This document shows positions 9,359-16,987 of a stretch of 64,000 nucleotides of DNA, piece by piece (positions within the stretch are counted from its first letter, which is position 1; each line of letters opens with the position of its first letter). Source of the stretch: Coxiellaceae bacterium (lineage in GTDB: Bacteria; Pseudomonadota; Gammaproteobacteria; Coxiellales; Coxiellaceae); NCBI GenBank assembly GCA_029210045.1, contig JARGNX010000002.1:124001-188000 (forward strand). The letters run 5' to 3'. Made by a program: the position numbers and the translations under genes. The notes beneath the pieces are model-generated. The model was not told the DNA's origin and did not search any database. It saw only the letters and a list, made by a program, of their open reading frames with translations.

Positions 9359-10128
9359 AATCTAGTCTGCCCCCCATCTACAACAAAAACTGCTCCGGTA
9401 GTAAAGCTTGACTTACTAGAGCAAAGAAAAGCAGCTAAACTTCCTATTTCTTCGGGCACTGCAAATCGTTTTAACGGCACATCACTCAGCAACATTTTTT
9501 CTACCCCACTTTTATCGTCCGCAAGTTTTTTTTCCCACGTAGATCCAGAAAAAATAACATTGCCAGGTGCTATTAAATTTATTCTAATATTCATGTCTGC
9601 TAATGCCGGCGTTATACTTTTTACATAAGCTGACAAAGCGGCCTTTGATGCTGCATATCCTGCTGGCGCACCGGGCACATACTCAAGCCCACATATTGAT
9701 GAAATACAAGTAATAGAGCTTTTTTTTGTATCATTTAATTTTTTTTTGTAGCCTACATATTGCTGTATAAGATTAAAAGATGAAATAAAATTTATATCAA
9801 GCATTGCTCTAATGTCACCAATGCTTTCTGTACATGGTGGCACTGAACTACCAGAACCAACATTACAAATGAGATGATCAACAGATCCATATTTGTTTAC
9901 TGCCTTATCAAATATATCATTTACCTGTGCTTGATCAGTCACATCACCAGCAACAAAATCTACGTTATCAGTATTAAGGATAGCCTTAATACTTTTCAGT
10001 TCATTTAGCGACCTGCCGTTTAATACAACATTACACCCCTCGCTAAGCAAGACTTTACCTATCCCTAGCCCTATTCCTTTTGAAGAGCCACTTACCATCA
10101 CAGTATGGCCCGCTAACTTCAAATCCAT
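9352..10128 (-). CDS. SDR family oxidoreductase (first of a tandem pair)
   Basis: A 258-residue classical SDR. The cofactor loop is VSGSSKGIGLGIG near residues 11-23, followed by NGRS, a beta-2 end that suits NADP. NVGSG replaces the usual NNAG motif, Ser is in TCISSICG, and YAASKAAL holds the catalytic Tyr and Lys. RINLIAPGNV and TTGAVFVVDGGQT are normal C-terminal SDR signatures. The altered NNAG (NVGS) is the only oddity; many SDRs in sugar clusters vary here. It overlaps the upstream TIM-barrel gene by 10 bases and the downstream SDR by 7. Two different SDRs side by side suggest a two-step redox or epimerisation on one intermediate, which is inference. Confidence 0.88.
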   Translation of the reverse strand: MDLKLAGHTVMVSGSSKGIGLGIGKVLLSEGCNVVLNGRSLNELKSIKAILNTDNVDFVAGDVTDQAQVNDIFDKAVNKYGSVDHLICNVGSGSSVPPCTESIGDIRAMLDINFISSFNLIQQYVGYKKKLNDTKKSSITCISSICGLEYVPGAPAGYAASKAALSAYVKSITPALADMNIRINLIAPGNVIFSGSTWEKKLADDKSGVEKMLLSDVPLKRFAVPEEIGSLAAFLCSSKSSFTTGAVFVVDGGQTRLW

Positions 10129-10946
10129 TCTAAAACCATTCCTCTATACTTATTCAGCGCTTCTTTATGATAACCACCCTCTGATCGAGCTGTTTGCAAT
10201 ATATAATTACCGCCATATCCTGCTTTTTTCAACTCATTAAACACTGTTTTAAACTGTGCGTCACCTTTACCAAGCGCAACAGTACCCCCACCGAAGGTTC
10301 TATCTTTTATATGCACATTTAAAATTCTGTCAGCGTACGTGCTGATTTCTAGCGCCGGATCATGCCCCAGTGAAGCACTATTACCAATGTCATAATTTAT
10401 TCCATAAGTATCTTCAGGTAATTTACTAATAAAATTGTGTAGCAGTCTAGGTTTATAATCGGACTCAAATGCAACCTTCACCCCCGCAGCCACCAGGTGC
10501 TTATGTACTGATTTTAATAATTGTAATAATTCAACCTCTTCTTCACAATTCTTCAAGGCTCCCTCATCCACCAATGGGAATACGATTATTCCAATTTTGA
10601 GCTTAGAACATGCATTTACAACACTTACGAAATCCATCAATAATTCAGATTTATGCTCGGAATATTTCTGCTTATAGAACGGCCGCTGCATAATAAAATC
10701 ACCAGTTAAAGAAGGAATCTTAATGCCATACTTATCACATAAAGATAAGACCTCCAATTGCCCATGATCAGTCATTATTGGATTACTATAAAGCCTGTCA
10801 TAATCAAGCGTCCATTCAATTAAAGCAAAGTTGTTTTCACAAGCATCAAAGAATTCATGTTGCCAGTTACTCCATGGGAATGCTTGTATTTTTCCATCAA
10901 CAATAGGAGACATTCGCCCTTGAATAAAGCCAAGTTTACGTTTCAA
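10119..10946 (-). CDS. Sugar phosphate isomerase/epimerase-like TIM-barrel protein
   Basis: About 275 residues, resembling the xylose-isomerase-like TIM-barrel superfamily (IolE, Hyi, EndoIV fold). The start LGFIQGRMSP, the metal-ligand-like Glu in VAFESDY, the Asp in INYDIGNSASLGHDP with a nearby His, and LNVHIKDR followed by GGGTVALGKGDAQF are in the order seen in these metal-dependent isomerases. It probably interconverts an aldose and a ketose or epimerises an intermediate in the ulosonate pathway (inference). The first possible start is a TTG at 10955, which sits one base from the only AGG. The TTG at 10946 has better spacing and is preferred, though the start is unsure. It overlaps the aminotransferase gene by about 11 bases. 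Confidence 0.8.
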   Translation of the reverse strand: MKRKLGFIQGRMSPIVDGKIQAFPWSNWQHEFFDACENNFALIEWTLDYDRLYSNPIMTDHGQLEVLSLCDKYGIKIPSLTGDFIMQRPFYKQKYSEHKSELLMDFVSVVNACSKLKIGIIVFPLVDEGALKNCEEEVELLQLLKSVHKHLVAAGVKVAFESDYKPRLLHNFISKLPEDTYGINYDIGNSASLGHDPALEISTYADRILNVHIKDRTFGGGTVALGKGDAQFKTVFNELKKAGYGGNYILQTARSEGGYHKEALNKYRGMVLEWI

Positions 10947-11928
10947 TACTTTCAAACCTATATGGAGATGGGGCAGTCACCGCGGTTGCTTCAATTTCAG
11001 CTGCATAATCTTTTATTTGCTTTTCGATATCCAGTCCAACATTTAAGCTCCATTTATTCAACAATGAACGAGTGACTCGCCCCATATTATTAGTACCAAT
11101 ACGCCTGCTGTTTAAACTCGATACTGGCAAAATACAAAATGGGGTAGCTGTCATAAATGCTTCATCTGCCATCATAACATCAAATGGTTCTATATTTTTC
11201 TCAATACATTCTAAATTCAATTGATTCGCAAGCTCAAATATATAATCTCGACTAATACCCCTCAATATGTTCCTTGGCTCAGGCGTATATATAATGTTAT
11301 CTTTAACGATAAAAAAGTTATCGCCGGTCCCTTCCGTAATGAACCCGTCCGGATCAACCAGCAACGCCCAACTATTTTCAGCCTTGCATTGTGACACTTC
11401 GATATTTGCCATCATATAGTGCAGTCTACTTCTATTTTTAACCTTAGGCTCTAATAAGCTTGCTGGTATTGCCCTTTGCGATGGGATAACGGCATTTATA
11501 CCCGTATCAAATAACGGCGCCATACTAGCAACCGTCCATTTCAATGGGAAATCAGCAATAATTACAGTGGGTTCAATTTTATTATCAAACACCGGTGCAT
11601 ATAATGATAGAGGCCCTCTACTAATATTAATCATCAGGCGATGCTCGTCATCCTCAGAGAATACAAGATCATTCTTTTCTATGGTTTCATAGCACCTATC
11701 TTCTAATTCATCTATTGTCATTTGCAAGGGGATACATGTATATCTAACAGACTCAAAAAGACGTTCCAAATGCTCTCTAAGTTTAAATTGCTTTTTATTA
11801 AATGAGCGTGTCATTTCAAATACCATATCACCGAACATAAGAGCTGAATCATATATAGAAACTTTTGCATCTATTTCATCCACAAAGCAACCGTTCACAT
11901 TAACCACTCTTCCAGAACTCTTTTTCAC
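10936..11928 (-). CDS. Class IV PLP-dependent aminotransferase
   Basis: A 330-residue fold-type IV aminotransferase related to branched-chain and D-amino-acid aminotransferases and aminodeoxychorismate lyase. Visible signatures are ISRGPLSLYAPVF, the Lys-containing segment LEPKVKNRSRLHYMMAN where the Schiff-base Lys of the family lies, EGTGDNFFIVKD, and the PLP-phosphate segment RNILRGISRDYIFELA, ending with FMTATPFCILPV. It is somewhat longer than the usual 280-310. In a sugar cluster, class IV is unusual: sugar aminotransferases are normally DegT/class III-like fold type I. It may act on a keto acid, or on the keto group of an ulosonic acid. The GTG start overlaps the cytidylyltransferase stop as GTGA and has GGGAG upstream. 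Confidence 0.87.
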   Translation of the reverse strand: MKKSSGRVVNVNGCFVDEIDAKVSIYDSALMFGDMVFEMTRSFNKKQFKLREHLERLFESVRYTCIPLQMTIDELEDRCYETIEKNDLVFSEDDEHRLMINISRGPLSLYAPVFDNKIEPTVIIADFPLKWTVASMAPLFDTGINAVIPSQRAIPASLLEPKVKNRSRLHYMMANIEVSQCKAENSWALLVDPDGFITEGTGDNFFIVKDNIIYTPEPRNILRGISRDYIFELANQLNLECIEKNIEPFDVMMADEAFMTATPFCILPVSSLNSRRIGTNNMGRVTRSLLNKWSLNVGLDIEKQIKDYAAEIEATAVTAPSPYRFESIET

Positions 11929-12635
11929 GCTAATAACTCCCTATTTTCATTTAGCTTTACTGAACAGATTTGTTCACATAGTTCAAAGTCTTCATATGTA
12001 TCAATCTCAAAGCTTTTCCAAAAATCCATAAGGTAATAGCCTATCTTCCCTGACAATCTATTATTAAATTTCTTTAGTATCTCAGGGTAAAACAAATAAA
12101 ATGAGCCATTTTCAACTAACTGACTTGCCCGGTCTTGTCGGCGACCTCTATTATTATAGTCATAATTAAAACTTGAAAGATTCCCTGAAGCATCCCTTTC
12201 CCAAATAAGGAAATCCTCTAGCTCTGATGCAGAAAATAGCGTGTCGCACTTCTGATCAACAAATAATTCAATAGCATTATCAAGGTCGTTACTAGATCGT
12301 AACGGAGAAGTAGCTTGCATGCCAAGCATCATATCGCAATTTATATTGCGCTCTTTAAAATAATCCAAAGCATGGAGCCATGCAGACTCAGAGGTTGCAA
12401 TGTCGCCAGAGATCGCCCCTGGCCTAGCAATTGTATTCGCGCCGTAATTTTCTGCGACACGTAAAATATCGGGGTCATCCGAGCTAACCCAAACAGAGGA
12501 TATATTATCTGACATTTGAGCCTGCATAATGCTCCAGCCTATTAACGGATGTCCACAAAAATGTAAAATATTTTTACCAGGGAGCCCCTTAGAGCCACCC
12601 CGTGCTGGAATAACAGCTATGATATCTTTTCGCAC
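11925..12635 (-). CDS. Acylneuraminate (ulosonate) cytidylyltransferase family protein
   Basis: A 236-residue NeuA-type CMP-sugar synthetase. IPARGGSKGLPGKNI at residues 9-23 is the CTP-binding signature of the family; VSSDDPDILRVAENYGA, MLGMQATSPLR and the C-terminal IDTYEDFELCEQI are also typical. It would activate an ulosonic acid (sialic-, legionaminic-, pseudaminic- or KDN-like) as the CMP sugar for glycosyl transfer. No extra C-terminal phosphatase or esterase domain is present; a separate KdsC-like phosphatase lies two genes upstream. The start is GTG with AGAGG seven bases upstream, inside the last codons of the NeuB-like gene (19-base overlap). The exact sugar cannot be told. Confidence 0.9.
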   Translation of the reverse strand: MRKDIIAVIPARGGSKGLPGKNILHFCGHPLIGWSIMQAQMSDNISSVWVSSDDPDILRVAENYGANTIARPGAISGDIATSESAWLHALDYFKERNINCDMMLGMQATSPLRSSNDLDNAIELFVDQKCDTLFSASELEDFLIWERDASGNLSSFNYDYNNRGRRQDRASQLVENGSFYLFYPEILKKFNNRLSGKIGYYLMDFWKSFEIDTYEDFELCEQICSVKLNENRELLA

Positions 12636-13471
12636 TCAAAAACCTCTACTCTGAGTTTTTTTCTAACCGCTAATTCCGCATCCGATATATTTTTTTGTCC
12701 ATCCCCCAAAGTTTCAGGTATCGCCCTGACAGACTCAACGAAGTTTCTAAGCGCATGGGTTTCTATGGAAGCAGATTGATCCGAACCATACATAGCTCGG
12801 TCTATTGTAATATGCCGCTCAATTGATGTTGCACCTAAAGCAACAGCGGCCACACAAACCTTAATCAAACTACTTTCATGCCCCGAATAACCAACCTCAC
12901 AATCATAACGCTCGCGTAACGTTGTGATGCAATTTAAATTAGCATCTTTTTCTAACATAGGGTATGTGCTATTGCAATGCATAAGCTCAAAAGAACACGC
13001 CTCACTTTTAAATAACTCAACAACCGAATCAATTTCATCTATAGTTGCCATACCTGTAGATATAAAAGTTTTTTTCTTCTCTTCCGCTATAGCCAGCAAG
13101 AGCGGTTTATTCCCCAGCATTGCTGAAGCGACTTTATTATACTTGCTATTAAATCGGCGCATATCTTTTTGTGCTTGAACATCCCAAGCAGAAGCAAACC
13201 AATCAATGTGCAGTCCCTGGCAGTAGTCATTAATTTCTTGATATTGTTCTAGCGAAAATTCAAGGCCCTCTTTCTGTTGCCTTTGTGTATTCCCCCATGG
13301 ACTTTCCCTTGAACTATCTAAATATTCATTTGTATAAACAGCTTCAATAGTTCTTTTTTGAAACTTAACGGCATCAAAGCCAGCATCTGAAGCTGCAGCA
13401 ATCATTTGCTTTGCTAGCCCCATATCACCATTGTGGTTGATGCCTATTTCTGCAATTAAATAAAGCCCCAT
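12617..13471 (-). CDS. NeuB-family ulosonate synthase lacking the SAF domain
   Basis: A 284-residue member of the sialic/legionaminic/pseudaminic acid synthase family, which condenses PEP with an aldose. LIAEIGINHNGDMGLAKQMI (5-24), AGFDAVKFQKR, the TGMATIDEI loop, LMHCNSTYP, VGYSGHE and IERHITIDR all match the NeuB TIM barrel. The protein stops after LGDGQKNISDAELAVRKKLRV, where classical NeuB enters its C-terminal antifreeze-like SAF domain, so it is about 60 residues shorter than the usual 340-350. The motif after HITIDR reads GSDQSASIE, with Gln where NeuB normally has His (PDHKASLE). ATG at 13471 has AAGGAG eight bases upstream. Next to a separate phosphatase it may use a phosphorylated acceptor (inference). 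Confidence 0.9.
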   Translation of the reverse strand: MGLYLIAEIGINHNGDMGLAKQMIAAASDAGFDAVKFQKRTIEAVYTNEYLDSSRESPWGNTQRQQKEGLEFSLEQYQEINDYCQGLHIDWFASAWDVQAQKDMRRFNSKYNKVASAMLGNKPLLLAIAEEKKKTFISTGMATIDEIDSVVELFKSEACSFELMHCNSTYPMLEKDANLNCITTLRERYDCEVGYSGHESSLIKVCVAAVALGATSIERHITIDRAMYGSDQSASIETHALRNFVESVRAIPETLGDGQKNISDAELAVRKKLRVEVFECEKIS

Positions 13472-13511
13472 GGCAAACTCCTTTTTATATTTAAATTTCT
13501 TTTTCTATCTC

Positions 13512-13526
13512 TAGCGCGGAGCGCTA
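13512..13526 (-). other. Intercistronic hairpin between phosphatase and NeuB-like genes
   Basis: A perfect inverted repeat with arms TAGCGC and GCGCTA around a 3-base loop, in the 73-base gap after the KdsC-like gene. It is not followed by a T-run on the minus strand, so it is more likely an mRNA stability or processing hairpin than a terminator. Confidence 0.3.
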
Positions 13527-13544
13527 AAGAACCAACGAATTCTA

Positions 13545-14060
13545 CTACACTTTATATGTTACACCCAACACATTTTCCACAAATGATCTTACAAAACCAC
13601 TCCCGCCCAACTCTGGCAAAACAATATTTGCTATTGCTTTAATTGATTTATGTGCATCACTTGGCGCAACTGAAAAGCCGGCCACCCTCATCACTTCAAG
13701 ATCATTTAAATCATTGCCCAAATATATCAATCCGTTAAACGGTTCCTTACAAGCTGACAGTGAAGCTTTAAAGTAGTTACTCAAATAAAAAAACTTGTTG
13801 TCGCAAGAATTTTCACAAGGGATCTTCATCTTTTTGGCACGAGATAGCACAACATTATTTTTCTCTTTAGACACTATTTTCATCCGAATGCCCAAATTGT
13901 GAATTGCTATATGCTTCCTTAGCATATCCACGCCAAGACCATCCCCCCTATCACAGCGGATGCTTTCATTACCAGACTGGTCGATATATACTTTGTTATC
14001 AGTAAATACCCCATCAAAATCAAAAACAATTGTATGAAAGTCGCTTACATTACAGATCAT
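13545..14060 (-). CDS. KdsC-like HAD phosphatase
   Basis: A 171-residue C0-type HAD phosphatase. Motif I is FDFDGVFTDN at residues 13-22, with the two Asp of the nucleophile/acid pair, followed by RCDRGDGLGVDMLRK as in KdsC and KDN-9-phosphate phosphatase. Motif II/III corresponds to KMKIVSKEKN, and motif IV to YLGNDLNDLEVMRVAGFSVAPSDAH, where the metal-binding Asp residues lie. Length and motif order match KdsC. It would remove phosphate from an ulosonate 8- or 9-phosphate made by the NeuB-like enzyme before CMP activation. It follows E1-beta by 59 bases and precedes the NeuB-like gene by 73. Confidence 0.88.
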   Translation of the reverse strand: MICNVSDFHTIVFDFDGVFTDNKVYIDQSGNESIRCDRGDGLGVDMLRKHIAIHNLGIRMKIVSKEKNNVVLSRAKKMKIPCENSCDNKFFYLSNYFKASLSACKEPFNGLIYLGNDLNDLEVMRVAGFSVAPSDAHKSIKAIANIVLPELGGSGFVRSFVENVLGVTYKV

Positions 14061-14119
14061 TATATTTCTCTTCTATATTTAGAATAAAGCTGAACAATAT
14101 ACCATGCATTTAGTTTTCC

Positions 14120-15142
14120 TTAATCCTGAGGAACCGCGACATATTCTTCAACGGAGGATTTAGCTCCCACGATTAATGCCTTTACTGCACTTACTAATTT
14201 TTCTACAGTGAGATAATAATTTTCTTCCAGACGCTTACTTGATGGGGCAGGAGCATCAGGCAATGTCAACCTTAAGGGCTTGGTTAATAGTACGCCTGTA
14301 TCAATGCTTTCAAGGACCGATGAGATTATCTCACCAGCCAAGCCACAACTCTTCCAACCTCCATCGACCGCACATAATCGACGTGTTTTTTGTACTGATT
14401 TAATAACACATGATACATCTAGGGGATTAATCATTCTAAGATCTATAACCTCACAAGAAATACCGTCATCTTTTAACACTTGAGTAGCTTGCATGCACAG
14501 TTGCACAGAATATCCTGCAGCCACGAAGCTAATATCAGTGCCTTCTATTAAAATTTTTGGCTTTATTGTGGCTAAATCATCTTGAATAACTTCCCCAAGG
14601 TCTTCCTTAAGGTCATACAACCACCTATCATCTATGTATAAAACAGGGTCGTCACTTAATACACTGGAGATCAGCAAATCCCTTGCATCAGAGACTGTTG
14701 CTGGCATTACAACTCGCAATCCAGGTATGTGTGCAAACAAAGAATGTAATGCCTGTGAATGTTGGGCCCCCTGCTCACCTCCGCGATTAATAATCCCTCT
14801 TACGGTAACGGCGGGGTGGGCCTGCCCACCAAACATATACGACCATTTCGACGCTTCATTTAATAACTGATCAGTAGCCAATAGCATAAAGTCCATACGA
14901 GGATGAACAACAATTGGACGATAGCCACATAAAGATGCTCCTATTGCAGCACCCGTACATGCCGCCTCAGATATTGGGCTGTCTATTACACGATCCGCCC
15001 CAAACTCAACATCTAAATTTTTCATGGTACTACCAACGTACCACGGGCTCCAAAGGCCCTGCCCAATAACAAAAACATTTGGATTGTTTTTTAACAAATA
15101 CTTAAATGCTTCGCAAATTGCTTCACCATAACTCAATTCCAT
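14120..15142 (-). CDS. TPP-dependent dehydrogenase E1-beta-like subunit
   Basis: A 340-residue protein with the pyrimidine-binding and C-terminal transketolase domains of 2-oxoacid dehydrogenase E1-beta. SPISEAACTGAAIGASLCGYRPIV includes the conserved Glu that activates TPP; RGGEQGAQHSQALHSLFAHIPGLRVVMPA and VIDLRMINPLD are standard. It begins one base after the end of E1-alpha, with AGAAGGAG upstream, so the subunits are made together. No E2 or E3 gene is nearby and it sits in a sugar cluster, so a free-standing TPP transferase or decarboxylase role is more likely than an oxidative complex. The avilamycin genes aviB1/aviB2, E1-like proteins linked to a two-carbon branch on a sugar, are a known precedent. 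Confidence 0.87.
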   Translation of the reverse strand: MELSYGEAICEAFKYLLKNNPNVFVIGQGLWSPWYVGSTMKNLDVEFGADRVIDSPISEAACTGAAIGASLCGYRPIVVHPRMDFMLLATDQLLNEASKWSYMFGGQAHPAVTVRGIINRGGEQGAQHSQALHSLFAHIPGLRVVMPATVSDARDLLISSVLSDDPVLYIDDRWLYDLKEDLGEVIQDDLATIKPKILIEGTDISFVAAGYSVQLCMQATQVLKDDGISCEVIDLRMINPLDVSCVIKSVQKTRRLCAVDGGWKSCGLAGEIISSVLESIDTGVLLTKPLRLTLPDAPAPSSKRLEENYYLTVEKLVSAVKALIVGAKSSVEEYVAVPQD

Positions 15143-15143
15143 T

Positions 15144-16205
15144 TTATGCTCCTTCTAAATATACATGTTTAAGTAACTCGGATACATCGGGATATGGACC
15201 TAAAAGAGCCTTCTGCTTAGCTTCTTGTACGCTGAGCTGTATACTTTTCTGAACCTCCATAAATTCACCTTCAGTTATATCCCCTCTCGCAATAAGAGAC
15301 AAAACTAACCGACGAATAGGATCTCTTTTCTTCCACTCAATAAGTGTTTCAGCATCCCTCCTAACACCTACATCAATATCCTCTCGCGCCCCTACGTGCC
15401 CACGCCACCTATATGTAACAACCTCTAAGAATCCAGCACCCTCTCCGGCCCTTATCTTACCTAGAAGTTCTGATGTGGCTCGCTGCACTGCCAAGACATC
15501 ATTCCCATCCTCAAGTCGATTTCTTATTTTATGTGCATCGGCATATCGGGAAACTCTATCGCTTGGCTGTCTCATTTTAATATCCAAATGACTTGAATAT
15601 AAATTATTTTCACAAACAAACAATATAGGCACGCTGTATACCGAAGCTAGGTTTAGAGACTCATGAACAACCCCCTCCTCCGCAGCACCGTCACCAAAAA
15701 AACATACTGCAACATCACCTCGGCAATCCATTTTAGCCGCTAACCCAGCACCAACCGCTAAGGGGACTGTGCCTCCCACTATTGGAACAGACCCATAAAA
15801 CCCATTTGCTTGATCATATAAATGCTGCGAACCACCAATACCATTAGAGCAGCCTGTTTTCCTACCAAGAATCTCAGCTAGCAATGAGCCAACATTATCA
15901 TTCATGGCCAGAAAATGGGCGTGGGCTCGGTGGGTTCCAAATACCCTGTCTGTTTTTCTTAGTTTTGACATCACTCCAGCAGCTATTGCTTCTTGCCCAT
16001 TGCCTAAGTGGCATGGTCCACAAGCCTCGCCCTGCTCGATCAAACCGGCAATCACATCTTCCGCAGACCTTATCAATATCATTTTTTTTAAAAGAACCAA
16101 CAAACTTTCTGTATCAATGCCATTAATATTTATAGGCTCTTGATATTTACTAGGGTCAGCCAAGTCTCCTAGTTCACATACATAATTCTCCAAAATGCTC
16201 TCCAA
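15144..16205 (-). CDS. TPP-dependent dehydrogenase E1-alpha-like subunit
   Basis: A 353-residue E1-alpha-like protein that would bind the TPP diphosphate. The TPP motif starts at GDGAAEEG and ends 24-28 residues later with CENN, as in pyruvate, acetoin and branched-chain E1-alpha. GPCHLGNGQEAIAAGV, FGTHRAHAHFLA, and GSQHLYDQANGFYGSVPIVGGTVPLAVGAGLA are recognisable family segments, and the C-terminal TYRWRGHVGAREDID corresponds to the phosphorylation-loop region. Start is TTG without a strong ribosome site; no better in-frame start is visible. It is the first gene of the coupled sugar block, 11 bases downstream of the sugar transferase. The partner is the next gene; together they form the usual alpha2beta2 unit. 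Confidence 0.88.
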   Translation of the reverse strand: MESILENYVCELGDLADPSKYQEPININGIDTESLLVLLKKMILIRSAEDVIAGLIEQGEACGPCHLGNGQEAIAAGVMSKLRKTDRVFGTHRAHAHFLAMNDNVGSLLAEILGRKTGCSNGIGGSQHLYDQANGFYGSVPIVGGTVPLAVGAGLAAKMDCRGDVAVCFFGDGAAEEGVVHESLNLASVYSVPILFVCENNLYSSHLDIKMRQPSDRVSRYADAHKIRNRLEDGNDVLAVQRATSELLGKIRAGEGAGFLEVVTYRWRGHVGAREDIDVGVRRDAETLIEWKKRDPIRRLVLSLIARGDITEGEFMEVQKSIQLSVQEAKQKALLGPYPDVSELLKHVYLEGA

Positions 16206-16216
16206 TATTAAATGGT

Positions 16217-16984
16217 TTAATTAGTCAGTGTTTTACAAACTCTAGAAACAATAACATTATCCAGCCCCGGCGGTGGGCAAGGATATAAAGCCTTTTTTCG
16301 TGAAACTATATCTAACATTTCTTGATCAACATTTAAACTTATTAATTGTCTTATAATCATTTTTCTCGCTTTTTTTGCAAAAAAAATAGCCAGGGCGGTA
16401 TAGAAAAAAATTTTTAAATCTGAGCCAAAACTATGCGTTTGAACATATAATAATCCCAATCTACTTTTCCATGGCCGAACAAGTTGGTTATATGCAATAT
16501 TAGCATCCGCATGATTTGCTATAATTTCAGCTAAGTCCGAAAAAATTATAGAAGAGTAGTCTGTCAAACCTGGCCTTATGGATAGCAATCTCATTTCTTG
16601 CGAGCTATATAAGGCAACTTCCCTTTCTACATTTGGCCTTGGCCCAATAAAGGACATGTCACCTTTTAAAATGTTAATTAATTGTGGTATTTCATCAAGC
16701 TTATTCCTCCTCAAAAAACATCCCACTTTTGTTATTCTTGTGTCGTTTTTTACGGTTGTATCCACCTTTGACTTGTCCGCGCCTACATACATTGTTCTAA
16801 ACTTTATTATTTTAAATAACCGCCCTCCTTTACCAACTCGATTAGAAACATAAAACGGCGAGGAAAAATCAGACAAATAAATCAATAAAAGCACAATAAA
16901 AAAAATAGGCGCCGTAACAACCAGCAATAAACTGGCTGTTACAAAATCAACTGACCTCTTTAAACTCAGTGATAATAAAGTCAT
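16217..16984 (-). CDS. Initiating bacterial sugar transferase (PF02397 type)
   Basis: A membrane-bound polyprenyl-phosphate sugar-1-phosphate transferase that starts assembly of the repeat unit. One N-terminal hydrophobic segment (ASLLLVVTAPIFFIVLLLIYL) is followed by the catalytic domain: YVSNRVGKGGRLFKIIKFRTM, TRITKVGCFLRRNKLDEIPQLINILKGDMSFIGPRPNV and RPGLTDYSSI. The Asp-Glu in KLDEIPQ is the catalytic pair of monotopic phosphoglycosyl transferases. At 255 residues it is longer than the roughly 190-200 of the minimal PglC-like type by a C-terminal stretch ending in a basic, possibly membrane-associated tail. Which sugar it transfers cannot be told; a FlaA1-type product (a bacillosamine- or FucNAc-like sugar) is possible. 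Confidence 0.92.
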   Translation of the reverse strand: MTLLSLSLKRSVDFVTASLLLVVTAPIFFIVLLLIYLSDFSSPFYVSNRVGKGGRLFKIIKFRTMYVGADKSKVDTTVKNDTRITKVGCFLRRNKLDEIPQLINILKGDMSFIGPRPNVEREVALYSSQEMRLLSIRPGLTDYSSIIFSDLAEIIANHADANIAYNQLVRPWKSRLGLLYVQTHSFGSDLKIFFYTALAIFFAKKARKMIIRQLISLNVDQEMLDIVSRKKALYPCPPPGLDNVIVSRVCKTLTN

Positions 16985-16987
16985 AAC

